A stretch of DNA of 40,764 nt from Pseudomonas sp. (GTDB lineage Bacteria; Pseudomonadota; Gammaproteobacteria; Pseudomonadales; Pseudomonadaceae). Below, one piece after another: positions 33,803 to 40,753 of the stretch. The notes under the pieces were generated by a model. The model was not told the DNA's origin. It was given only the letters and a program-made list of their open reading frames with translations, and did not search any database. The stretch is from NCBI RefSeq assembly GCF_030150285.1, contig NZ_JASLGE010000065.1, positions 1 to 40,764 on the forward strand. The letters are read 5' to 3'. Position 1 is the first letter of the stretch; each line of letters opens with the position of its first letter. Position numbers and translations under genes: made by a program.

Positions 33803-34611
33803 GTGGCGTTTTCGGTCTGAGGTGGGCTCGCGCTGTCAGCGTTTGGATTTGCCACGGTATTTGTGGTTGAAAAAAAAGGTTTTTTCAGCCAGAGCACAAT
33901 CGTAATGAGTGTGAAAGGAAGCCCAAGGGCTATCGATACAAAGACATTTCTCCAAAATCCGACGTTGTGCTCGGGTACTAGAAAAGGACCGAAGAACACT
34001 AACTTTTGTTTTTCTTGATAGGCCGTAGAAGGGATAAATACCGTGGTTATTTTATGCGGGTTATCCACTGCGGAAGCCATGCCTGGAATGCTGCTGGCTA
34101 CCAGTTTTCTGACACGCGATTGAATACTATCTGGGTCTAGGCTGGCGTCGTGCTTGATAAATACCGAGGCTGATGCGGGTTGAACGGGTTCACCCGGTGC
34201 AACGCGTTCAGGCAGGACAACGTGCACACGAGCGATAATGACGCCGTCAATTTTCGAAAAAGTGGCTTCAAGTTCTTGCGAGAGTGCGTAGATATAGCGT
34301 GCGCGCTCTTCCAGCGGCGTAGAAATGACCCCTTCCTTGCGAAAGATATCCCCCAAGTTTGAGCGTTTGGTTTGAGGTAACCCCGCGGCCTCCAGCACGT
34401 TGACGGCACGGTGTATATCAGCTGAATTGACACGCACAGACACAGCGTTTTTGGTCGAGATTTTTTGTGCATAAATCTGTTTGTCTGCCAACTCGGCAAT
34501 AACCTGATTCGCTTCCTGTTCGGTCAGTTGACTATGGAGTTCTACACGCTCTGTGCAGCCGGCCAGGTGCAGCAAGAATAGAATGAACAGGTACTTGATA
34601 GCGTCACGCAC
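33799..34611 (-). CDS. hrcJ: HrcJ, inner-ring lipoprotein (SctJ/YscJ family)
   Basis: A 270-residue lipoprotein forming the inner periplasmic ring. It has a signal peptide with lipobox LAGC (Cys19), the first ring-building domain (LTEQEANQVIAELADKQIYA), the linker with SNLGDIFRKEGVISTPLEER, and the second domain (GVIIARVHVVLPER and SASVFIKHD). A C-terminal membrane helix follows at about 222-244. All parts of the family are present. It lies 10 bp after hrpB and overlaps hrpD by 4 bp. Confidence 0.97.
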   Translation of the reverse strand: MRDAIKYLFILFLLHLAGCTERVELHSQLTEQEANQVIAELADKQIYAQKISTKNAVSVRVNSADIHRAVNVLEAAGLPQTKRSNLGDIFRKEGVISTPLEERARYIYALSQELEATFSKIDGVIIARVHVVLPERVAPGEPVQPASASVFIKHDASLDPDSIQSRVRKLVASSIPGMASAVDNPHKITTVFIPSTAYQEKQKLVFFGPFLVPEHNVGFWRNVFVSIALGLPFTLITIVLWLKKPFFSTTNTVANPNADSASPPQTENAT

Positions 34612-34621
34612 CCTGTTTTAC

Positions 34622-34984
34622 CTAGGATAAGTTGGTGAGTTTTTCGATGGCTTGTGAGGTTCTACTGATCATTTTTGCACTTAATACTGTTTCGAGATGA
34701 AAGGCTGACATTGCTCGAGTTGATTTGATCATGTCGACCGGGTTGGTACTGCGACTGACTTTTTGTAGAGCACGTGCTGCCGTGTTGGATAAATCTTGCA
34801 GCAGTGCCGACCGCTGGTTTAACGGTTGTGCAATTGTAGGATCCCTCGGGAGGTGATTGGTCGGGGTCGGGTTATTGAGCGAAGCCGAAAACCAGTTGAT
34901 ATCGGCGGTGTCTGGAGGAACCGATGGTTGATTTGAATTGAACTGCGATTGTTGCGATGAGCTGGGCATGCCATTAATGTTCAT
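34622..34984 (-). CDS. hrpB: HrpB, inner rod protein (SctI-like)
   Basis: A 120-residue protein (P. syringae HrpB has about 124) immediately before hrcJ. The first half is Asn/Ser/Gln/Pro-rich and disordered. The second half is helical and ends RAMSAFHLETVLSAKMISR and then TSQAIEKLTNLS, the amphipathic C-terminal pattern of SctI inner-rod proteins, which join the export gate to the needle or pilus. A good GAGGACAT site precedes the ATG. No harpin gene hrpZ lies between it and the pilin-like genes, unlike P. syringae. Confidence 0.87.
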   Translation of the reverse strand: MNINGMPSSSQQSQFNSNQPSVPPDTADINWFSASLNNPTPTNHLPRDPTIAQPLNQRSALLQDLSNTAARALQKVSRSTNPVDMIKSTRAMSAFHLETVLSAKMISRTSQAIEKLTNLS

Positions 34985-35048
34985 ATGTCCTCACGTAGGC
35001 ACAGAAGTTGGAGTTATCGCGTGGAGTGCTTTCGCATTAATGAGCAGA

Positions 35049-35086
35049 AAGGGTACATAAGCGTATGCCTATTTCAATGTACCCTT
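35049..35086 (-). other. Stem-loop between the second pilin-like gene and hrpB
   Basis: AAGGGTACAT (35049-35058) and ATGTACCCTT (35077-35086) form a perfect 10-bp stem with an 18-nt loop; three further outer pairs, one mismatched, may extend it. It lies 28 bp after the pilin-like stop and 64 bp before hrpB. On the minus strand only a short T run (CCCTTTC) follows, so partial termination or mRNA stabilisation is likely, keeping small-subunit mRNA above hrpB-hrpE. Confidence 0.6.
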
Positions 35087-35114
35087 CCTGCATGAGAAGT
35101 GTACCTTTAGCGCA

Positions 35115-35384
35115 TTAAAACTGAATGCCCTGAGCTGCTTTGGTGACAGCATTCATCGCTTTTGTGGCCGAGTCCATATGAAGGTTTTTTATTGAGTTAT
35201 TAGTGTCCGTATTTGATTTGCTAGAAGCTGCATTAGCCGCTTTTACAGTGTTGTTAGCTGTGGTTATCTCTTGTTTCTGGAGCGCTCTTTCCGCAGCTTT
35301 CTGTGCGTCGCTTACTGGGTCAAGTCCTGGTAATTTTATAGGAAGTATAGAGCCTAAGATATTGCCTAAGATATTGCCGATCAT
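35115..35384 (-). CDS. hrpA: Small pilin-like protein, HrpA candidate (second of two)
   Basis: An 89-residue protein without Cys, Trp or Tyr and with a single C-terminal Phe; Ala, Asn, Lys, Ser and Thr dominate. After a hydrophobic Gly/Ile/Leu-rich start (MIGNILGNILGSILPIKLPG) it is predicted almost wholly helical and ends TKAAQGIQF, similar to the NAKGISY end that I recall for the P. syringae HrpA pilin. Hrp pilins are small, helical and hypervariable except near the C-terminus, so this is the best HrpA candidate. It sits in the expected place between hrpS and hrpB. It has no Hrp box of its own and shares the promoter of the gene in front. A hairpin follows it. Sequence identity to a known pilin is not demonstrated. 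Confidence 0.6.
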   Translation of the reverse strand: MIGNILGNILGSILPIKLPGLDPVSDAQKAAERALQKQEITTANNTVKAANAASSKSNTDTNNSIKNLHMDSATKAMNAVTKAAQGIQF

Positions 35385-35429
35385 AGTGGTCTTCTTCTGG
35401 GGTTGGTTTTTGGAAATATATAAAATGAC

Positions 35430-35693
35430 TTAATAGGATATCCGGCTGGTGTTCGAGTTTTTTGACGTATCAAAAAGTATATGTTGAATTTGGATTTCGG
35501 CTTTTTCGGTGCCCTTTTCTGCAAGTCTACCCATTAGACCTGAGAAGGCATTAGCTATGGGGGAGGCTGCGGAGCTATTAGCTCTAGGGGATGCTATCGA
35601 ATTCATAAGGCCATTAGCTATGGGGGATACTACTGAACTCAAAAGACCTTTAACAAAGGGTAAAGCAAGGGGGGCTAGAAGGGCTGGAAGCAT
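35430..35693 (-). CDS. Small secreted-type protein with SPxAN repeats (first gene of the hrpA-like operon)
   Basis: An 87-residue protein, first after an Hrp box. It has a hydrophobic start (MLPALLAPLALPFVKGLLSS), three copies of a short repeat (SPIANGLMN, SPRANSSAA, SPIANAFSG) and a polar C-terminus ending SRISY. It lacks Cys and Trp. The ending resembles the C-terminus of HrpA pilins and of the gene that follows, so it may be a second pilin, a pilin partner, a small harpin or a translocator; I cannot decide. The ATG at 35693 follows GAGG with a 5-nt spacer, which makes it preferable to a GTG two codons upstream. A 45-bp gap separates it from the second gene. Confidence 0.6.
   Translation of the reverse strand: MLPALLAPLALPFVKGLLSSVVSPIANGLMNSIASPRANSSAASPIANAFSGLMGRLAEKGTEKAEIQIQHILFDTSKNSNTSRISY
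35548..35627 (-). repeat. Three imperfect 18-bp repeats within the small secreted-type gene
   Basis: On the plus strand, GCATTAGCTATGGGGGA (35548-35564), GCTATTAGCTCTAGGGGA (35574-35591) and GCCATTAGCTATGGGGGA (35610-35627). They encode the SP-I/R-AN protein repeats on the minus strand, at spacings of about 26 and 36 bp. This suggests internal duplication. Confidence 0.75.
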
Positions 35694-35738
35694 AAACACC
35701 TCAGTGGAAGGTTAGAGTCAATTGGCTGACTCATTGTA

Positions 35739-35766
35739 TTAGTGTTACTTTGGATGGGCTGGTTCC
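35739..35766 (-). promoter_or_regulatory. Hrp box of the pilin-like-hrpB-hrcJ-hrpD-hrpE operon
   Basis: On the minus strand, GGAACC (35766-35761), 15 bp, ACACTAA (35745-35739). It fits GGAACC-N15-CCACNNA with one change in the -10 element. It begins 13 bp after the hrpS stop and ends 46 bp before the first small gene. Confidence 0.8.
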
Positions 35767-35778
35767 AATGACTAATAA

Positions 35779-36696
35779 CTATGAAATGTCTAATTGTTTC
35801 ATTCGATGGTACAGCGTCCGTTTGGCGATACCCAACTCCAATGACACCGCCTCGATACTGTACAAATGGCGATGCAAGGCATCCTGGATCAAAAGCTTCT
35901 CTATTTGCTGAAGACGGCCCTTCAAGTTTTTTTTCAAGCCTTCATCTCTGTGGAGGTCGGTCAAAACAGGCGTAAGCCCCAGTACAAGGCGTTTGGCAAC
36001 TGAACGCAGCTCTCGAACATTGCCTGGCCAGTCGTGACAGATAAGATGCTCTAGCAATGGGGCGCTATGGCTGGGTAGAGGAGCGTTAAAAAACGCTGCC
36101 TCTCGTTTAATCAGGTTCATGAACAATGGAAGAATATGCTCACGCCGTTCACGTAAAGGTGGCAGATGTATACAGACTACATTCAGGCGAAAATAAAGGT
36201 CACGTCTGAATTGACCTTGTTCAACCATACTGTGGAGGGACGATTGAGCAGAGGCGATCACCCGCATGTCAACGGGAATGAATTTTGTTGATCCCAAGCG
36301 TTCGACCCCACGTGTTTCCAGTACGCGTAATAACTTGGCCTGTAAAGTCAGTGGCATGCTGTCTATCTCGTCCAGATACAGCGTACCTCTATTGGACGCT
36401 TCAATGAAGCCGGCACGGGACTGCATGGCCCCGGTAAAGGCTCCCGGGGTTACACCAAAGAGTTGGCTTTCTGCCAAGCTTTCAGGAATAGCAGCACAAT
36501 TTATGGCTACATAACTCCCTTGTCGCTCTGATAGCAAATGAATTTTTTCAGCCAGTGTGTCTTTTCCAGTGCCTGTTTCTCCGTGTAGCAATATATCTAT
36601 ATTGAGCTTTGCCGTACTCTTGACGGTAGCATCGAGTAGGGGGTCTTCAAATTTATATGTTTTATTGTTGTCAGGGTTTTGATGTGAGGACGCCAT
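35779..36696 (-). CDS. hrpS: HrpS, sigma54 enhancer-binding activator
   Basis: A 305-residue AAA+ activator without an N-terminal receiver domain, the size of HrpR/HrpS (about 300-315). Motifs are Walker A GETGTGKD (39-46), the sigma54-contact loop GAFTGA (85-90), Walker B GTLYLDE (104-110), RRDLYFRLNVVCIHLPPLR near 200 and a Fis-type helix-turn-helix at the C-terminus (LELGIAKRTLYHRMKQL). It should activate hrpL through the sigma54 promoter at 14549-14563. The ATG at 36696 is chosen for its GGAG with 7-nt spacing; a longer frame starts at 36756. Only one such gene is present, so it likely works as a homo-oligomer, unlike the HrpR-HrpS pair of P. syringae. Confidence 0.93.
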   Translation of the reverse strand: MASSHQNPDNNKTYKFEDPLLDATVKSTAKLNIDILLHGETGTGKDTLAEKIHLLSERQGSYVAINCAAIPESLAESQLFGVTPGAFTGAMQSRAGFIEASNRGTLYLDEIDSMPLTLQAKLLRVLETRGVERLGSTKFIPVDMRVIASAQSSLHSMVEQGQFRRDLYFRLNVVCIHLPPLRERREHILPLFMNLIKREAAFFNAPLPSHSAPLLEHLICHDWPGNVRELRSVAKRLVLGLTPVLTDLHRDEGLKKNLKGRLQQIEKLLIQDALHRHLYSIEAVSLELGIAKRTLYHRMKQLDIS

Positions 36697-37050
36697 TAGT
36701 TTGCTCCATGATGGTGTGCTCTTTGGGTAGTAGGGGGGCGAAGGATAGGGCTGCAATAATTGGAGTTGAAAAAATGCTAACTGTGAATGAAGGGATAAAA
36801 GTATTACTTAAAATTTGTTGCTTGGAAGTGTTAAGGAAGCCCCGTGCCGTGGTACTGGTGTTGTCCGCGATTTTGTGAGAAATATCAGTGAGTTACAAGA
36901 TGAGAACAGGTATAAGTTATGTTGTTAGTTCCTCTGCGTTAGTAAGATAAATCTGTAGATGGTAAAGAATTATGGTTGGTAAATTTTTAATGTTTAGAAA
37001 ATGTGAATTATTTGATAATTATTTTTCCGTGATTATGTAAATTTAGAGAT
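36697..37050. other. AT-rich intergenic stretch at the right edge of the T3SS
   Basis: About 350 bp between hrpS and the ychF terminator. The part from about 36880 to 37050 is clearly more AT-rich than the neighbouring genes. The promoter of hrpS must be here, but no convincing -35/-10 or sigma54 pair could be chosen. A small plus-strand frame at 36774-36878 is listed separately. No tRNA fragment or integrase remnant was found. Confidence 0.5.
36774..36878 (+). CDS. Possible 34-residue peptide upstream of hrpS
   Basis: A short frame on the plus strand, divergent from hrpS, with ATG at 36774 preceded by GGAG at an 8-nt spacing. The peptide starts MLTVNEGIKVLLKICCLEVL and ends AVVLVLSAIL, giving a basic amphipathic and hydrophobic character. 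No family is recognised. The ribosome binding site is the only positive sign; chance is quite possible. Confidence 0.2.
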   Translation: MLTVNEGIKVLLKICCLEVLRKPRAVVLVLSAIL

Positions 37051-37076
37051 AAAAAAACCGCGCCTGAGCGCGGTTT
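37051..37076 (-). terminator. Intrinsic terminator of ychF
   Basis: AAACCGCGC (37055-37063), loop CTGA, GCGCGGTTT (37068-37076), followed on the minus strand by TTTTT. It starts 16 bp after the ychF stop and marks the boundary between the core genes and the T3SS region. Confidence 0.92.
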
Positions 37077-37091
37077 ATTGACAGTCAGTAC

Positions 37092-38192
37092 TTACACGTT
37101 GAAACGGAAGTGCAGTACGTCACCGTCTTTAACGATGTATTCCTTACCTTCCAGGCGCCATTTTCCTGCTTCTTTCGCGCCCGCTTCGCCGTTGAACTTG
37201 ATGAAGTCGTCGTACCCGATGACTTCGGCACGGATGAAGCCTTTTTCAAAGTCGGTATGAATGACGCCTGCTGCCTGTGGAGCGGTAGCACCGACCTTCA
37301 CGGTCCAGGCACGAACTTCCTGTACACCGGCGGTGAAGTAAGTTTGCAGGTTCAGCATTTCATAACCTGCGCGGATAACACGGTTTAGGCCCGGCTCTTC
37401 AAGGCCCAGAGCTTCCAGAAACATATCCTTCTCTTCACCGTCGTCGAGCTCTGCAATTTCAGCTTCGATTTTGTTGCAGACCGGCACTACGGTTGCGCCT
37501 TCCTCTTCAGCTATGGCCATGACCACGTCAAGGAACGGGTTGTTCTCGAAGCCGTCTTCAGCCACGTTGGCGATGTACATCACCGGTTTTGTGGTCAGCA
37601 GATGGAAACCTTTGATGATGTTTTTCTCATCGGCGTCCATGTTCTTGATCAGGCTACGTGCCGGCTTGCCCAGGGTGAAGTGGGCAATCAGTTGTTCTAG
37701 CAGTGCTTTTTGAGCAACAGCATCTTTGTCACCGCCTTTGGCGTTGCGGGCAACTTTCTGCAACTGCTTTTCGCAACTGTCGAGGTCGGCGAAGATCAGC
37801 TCAAGGTCGATAATTTCGATATCGCGCTTCGGGTCAACGCTGTTGGAAACGTGAATGACGTTTTCATCTTCAAAGCAGCGGACTACGTGAGCGATGGCGT
37901 CGGTCTCGCGGATGTTGGCCAGGAACTTGTTGCCAAGCCCTTCACCTTTCGACGCGCCGGCTACCAGGCCTGCAATGTCGACGAACTCCATGGTGGTCGG
38001 CAACACGCGCTGAGGCTTAACAATGGCGGCCAGCGCGTCCAGGCGTGGATCGGGCATCGGCACGATACCGGTGTTCGGTTCGATCGTGCAGAAGGGGAAG
38101 TTCTCAGCCGCAATACCGGATTTGGTCAGGGCGTTGAACAGGGTGGACTTGCCGACGTTAGGCAGGCCGACGATGCCGCAGTTGAATCCCAT
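37092..38192 (-). CDS. ychF: YchF/OLA1-family ribosome-associated ATPase
   Basis: A 366-residue TRAFAC-class P-loop protein that binds ribosomes and prefers ATP. G1 is GLPNVGKST (8-16). The G3-like region reads VDIAGLVAGASKGEGLGN, and the C-terminal TGS domain includes VRAWTVKVGATAPQAAGVIH and FEKGFIRAEVIGYDDF. The ATG at 38192 is chosen for the canonical start MGFNCGIVGLPNVGKST and a GGGGAA site; a longer frame begins at 38258. It follows pth after 23 bp, the common pseudomonad pth-ychF operon. tRNA-Met would normally be next; the T3SS lies there instead. Confidence 0.96.
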   Translation of the reverse strand: MGFNCGIVGLPNVGKSTLFNALTKSGIAAENFPFCTIEPNTGIVPMPDPRLDALAAIVKPQRVLPTTMEFVDIAGLVAGASKGEGLGNKFLANIRETDAIAHVVRCFEDENVIHVSNSVDPKRDIEIIDLELIFADLDSCEKQLQKVARNAKGGDKDAVAQKALLEQLIAHFTLGKPARSLIKNMDADEKNIIKGFHLLTTKPVMYIANVAEDGFENNPFLDVVMAIAEEEGATVVPVCNKIEAEIAELDDGEEKDMFLEALGLEEPGLNRVIRAGYEMLNLQTYFTAGVQEVRAWTVKVGATAPQAAGVIHTDFEKGFIRAEVIGYDDFIKFNGEAGAKEAGKWRLEGKEYIVKDGDVLHFRFNV

Positions 38193-38215
38193 GGTGTTTT
38201 CCCCGAGGAGTAGAG

Positions 38216-38800
38216 TCAGGCCTTCTGGCTGTGCAGGTTTTTCATCGCACGGTTCCATTCCCCGGCGAGGATATCCGGCAGCACGCCGAGGGCAAAATCG
38301 ATGCTGGCGTCCAGTTTTTCCTGTTCGGCGCGCGGAGCGCGGCCCAGAACAAAATTGGAGACCATGCTGGCGACGCCCGGGTGGCCAATGCCAAGCCGCA
38401 GACGGTAGAAGTTATTGTTGTTTCCCAGTTGAGCGATGATGTCGCGCAATCCGTTATGACCGCCATGGCCGCCGCCCAGCTTGAGCTTGGCAACACCGGG
38501 TGGGAGATCAAGTTCGTCGTGGGCTACTAATATGGACTCCGGCGCAATACGGTAGAAACCGGCAAGCGCCGCAACGGCTTGGCCGCTTCGGTTCATATAA
38601 GTGGTGGGAATCAACAGACGAACATCCTGACCTTGGTGGCTGAAGCGCCCGGTCAGGCCAAAATATTTGCGGTCAGCAACAAGGTTTACCCCATTTGCAG
38701 ACGCGAGACGTTCAACAAAAAGGGCCCCTGCGTTATGCCGGGTCTGTTCGTATTCGGTGCCTGGATTTCCCAAGCCAACGATCAGTTTTATGGCGGTCAC
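38216..38800 (-). CDS. pth: Peptidyl-tRNA hydrolase
   Basis: A 194-residue enzyme that releases peptides from peptidyl-tRNA lost by ribosomes. Catalytic residues expected for the family are present: Asn12 in VGLGNPG, His22 in YEQTRHNAG, Asp95 in VAHDELDLPPG, and the conserved KLGGGHGGHNGLRDI. Length is normal (E. coli 194). It lies between rplY (166 bp upstream) and ychF (23 bp downstream). Confidence 0.97.
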   Translation of the reverse strand: MTAIKLIVGLGNPGTEYEQTRHNAGALFVERLASANGVNLVADRKYFGLTGRFSHQGQDVRLLIPTTYMNRSGQAVAALAGFYRIAPESILVAHDELDLPPGVAKLKLGGGHGGHNGLRDIIAQLGNNNNFYRLRLGIGHPGVASMVSNFVLGRAPRAEQEKLDASIDFALGVLPDILAGEWNRAMKNLHSQKA

Positions 38801-38966
38801 AACAAGGGCCCTTCTTTGGAGTTATGGATAACATCGCTGCTGGCAATGAGCGGCGAAATCGTACAAGAAAGCGGGTTTACATGAATAAACTTCGCGATCT
38901 TGTCCGCTTTACTCGCTGCGTGTTAGCTCGCGATGTCTCTCAACACTCCTACCACAGAGTAATGAA

Positions 38967-39551
38967 TTACTCTGCTTCTGGTGCAACGCGTGGCGCGTGA
39001 ACGTTGGCAACTGCCAGGTCGTTACCGTGAGCCAGGGCTACAAACTCAACGCCTTTAGGGGCGGTGATGTCAGACAGGTGAATGATCGCGCCGATCTCGG
39101 CGTTAGCCAGATCAACTTCGATGAATTCAGGCAGGTCTTTTGGCAGGCAGGACACTTCGATTTCAGCAACAACGTGCGAGATCTCGCCGCCTTTCTTGAT
39201 CGGAGCCGCTTCACCCACGAAGTGAACCGGAACGACTGCAGTCAGCTTTTGACCAGCAACAACGCGAACGAAGTCAGCGTGCATCACGTGGCCTTTGGCC
39301 GGGTGACGTTGCAGCGCTTTGATGATTACGTTTTGCTTGGTGCCGCCAACGGTCAGTTCGATAACGTGGCTGTAGGCAGCTTCGTTTTCGAGCAGTTTGG
39401 CAATTTCTTTAGCCAGCAGGCTGATGGATTCAGGGGCCTTTTCGCCACCGTAAACTACAGCTGGAACCAGGCTTGCGAGACGACGCAGGCGGCGGCTCGC
39501 ACCTTTCCCCAGGTCGGAACGCGCTTCAGCATTCAGAGTAAAATCGTTCAT
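38967..39551 (-). CDS. rplY: Ribosomal protein L25 (Ctc/TL5 type)
   Basis: A 194-residue two-domain L25 that binds 5S rRNA. The N-terminal L25 domain contains LNAEARSDLGKGASRRLRR and LVPAVVYGG, and the C-terminal Ctc domain VPVHFVGEAAPIKKGGEISH and EIGAIIHLSDI. In Pseudomonas it regularly follows prs. A small stem CAGAGTAA-TGAA-TTACTCTG overlaps its stop codon, without a T run. Confidence 0.97.
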   Translation of the reverse strand: MNDFTLNAEARSDLGKGASRRLRRLASLVPAVVYGGEKAPESISLLAKEIAKLLENEAAYSHVIELTVGGTKQNVIIKALQRHPAKGHVMHADFVRVVAGQKLTAVVPVHFVGEAAPIKKGGEISHVVAEIEVSCLPKDLPEFIEVDLANAEIGAIIHLSDITAPKGVEFVALAHGNDLAVANVHAPRVAPEAE

Positions 39552-39616
39552 GTTGTATCTCCAAAATATCCATACCAGACCTAGCGTTTGCGACCAGCGC
39601 TATGGGTGGTATGGGC

Positions 39617-39659
39617 AAAAAAGCCCCGCCCCAACAGGCTGTTGGGGCGGGGCGCTTTT
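39617..39659 (-). terminator. Strong intrinsic terminator between prs and rplY
   Basis: GCCCCGCCCCAACA (39623-39636), loop GGC, TGTTGGGGCGGGGC (39640-39653): a perfect 14-bp GC-rich stem. On the minus strand it is followed by TTTTTT, and on the plus strand by GCTTTT. It ends the prs transcript, so rplY either needs its own promoter or depends on read-through. Confidence 0.93.
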
Positions 39660-39691
39660 CGTCAACGGGATGTCCAAGAAGGGCAAAGCCC

Positions 39692-40633
39692 TTATCGGAA
39701 CATCGCGCTGATCGATTCTTCGTTGCTGATGCGACGCATCGCTTCAGCAACAACCGGCGCGATATCCAGTTGACGGATACGCGTGCAGGCTTGAGCAGCA
39801 GCGGACAGCGGAATGGTGTTAGTCACCACCAGCTCATCCAGCAGGGAGTTTTCGATATTCTCGATTGCCCGACCCGACAGCACAGGGTGTGTGCAGTAGG
39901 CGAACACTTTGGATGCGCCATGCTCTTTCAAGGCTTTTGCCGCGTGGCACAGTGTGCCGGCGGTATCGACCATGTCATCAACCAAAATACAGGTACGCCC
40001 TTCGACATCACCAATGATATGCATCACTTCCGAGTGATTGGCTTTCTCACGGCGTTTGTCGATGATACCCAGATCGACGCCCAAGGATTTGGCAACAGCA
40101 CGTGCACGCACGACGCCACCGATATCCGGGGACACAATCATAAGGTTCTCAAAGCGCTGATCTTCGATGTCATCCACCAAAACCGGGGAGCCGTAGATGT
40201 TATCTACAGGAATATCGAAGAAACCCTGAATCTGGTCAGCATGCAAGTCAACCGTGAGAACACGGTCGATGCCGACTACGGTAAGCATGTCAGCAACAAC
40301 TTTTGCGCTGATAGCCACACGTGCGGAACGCGGACGGCGATCCTGACGGGCATAACCAAAGTAAGGAATAACAGCAGTAATACGAGTTGCTGAGGAGCGG
40401 CGGAAGGCATCAGCCATCACGACGAGTTCCATCAGGTTATCGTTGGTCGGAGCACACGTCGGCTGAATAATGAAAACGTCTTTACCGCGAACATTTTCAT
40501 TGATCTCAGCGGTAATTTCGCCGTCGGAAAACTTGCCGACAGAAATGTCACCGAGAGGGATATGCAGCTGACGTACTACACGCCGAGCCAGATCGGGGTT
40601 AGCGTTCCCCGTAAAGACCATCATCTTGGACAC
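39692..40633 (-). CDS. prs: Ribose-phosphate pyrophosphokinase (PRPP synthase)
   Basis: A 313-residue enzyme, the same length as in P. aeruginosa, making PRPP from ribose 5-phosphate and ATP for nucleotide, His and Trp synthesis. Motifs include GKFSDGE near the N-terminus, YFGYARQDRRPRSARVAISA, the metal-binding VDLHADQIQGFF and the PRPP loop LVDDMVDTAGTL. The start is a GTG at 40631-40633 giving MSKMMVFTGNANPD; longer in-frame starts run into the tRNA-Gln. The tRNA-Gln-prs-rplY order is typical of Pseudomonas. Confidence 0.97.
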   Translation of the reverse strand: MSKMMVFTGNANPDLARRVVRQLHIPLGDISVGKFSDGEITAEINENVRGKDVFIIQPTCAPTNDNLMELVVMADAFRRSSATRITAVIPYFGYARQDRRPRSARVAISAKVVADMLTVVGIDRVLTVDLHADQIQGFFDIPVDNIYGSPVLVDDIEDQRFENLMIVSPDIGGVVRARAVAKSLGVDLGIIDKRREKANHSEVMHIIGDVEGRTCILVDDMVDTAGTLCHAAKALKEHGASKVFAYCTHPVLSGRAIENIENSLLDELVVTNTIPLSAAAQACTRIRQLDIAPVVAEAMRRISNEESISAMFR

Positions 40634-40678
40634 GCGCAGTACCTGAAGGCTGAGGGTAACCTGGATGAGTATAAGAAA

Positions 40679-40753
40679 TGGCAGGGGCGGCTGGATTCGA
40701 ACCAACGCATGGCAGGATCAAAACCTGCTGCCTTACCGCTTGGCGACGCCCCT
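40679..40753 (-). tRNA. tRNA-Gln (TTG)
   Basis: A 75-nt gene on the minus strand with acceptor strands AGGGGCG and CGCCCCT, discriminator G and encoded CCA. The anticodon loop TTTTGAT gives TTG, and the T arm contains GGTTCGAATCC. It ends 45 bp upstream of the prs start, its usual pseudomonad neighbour. Confidence 0.96.
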
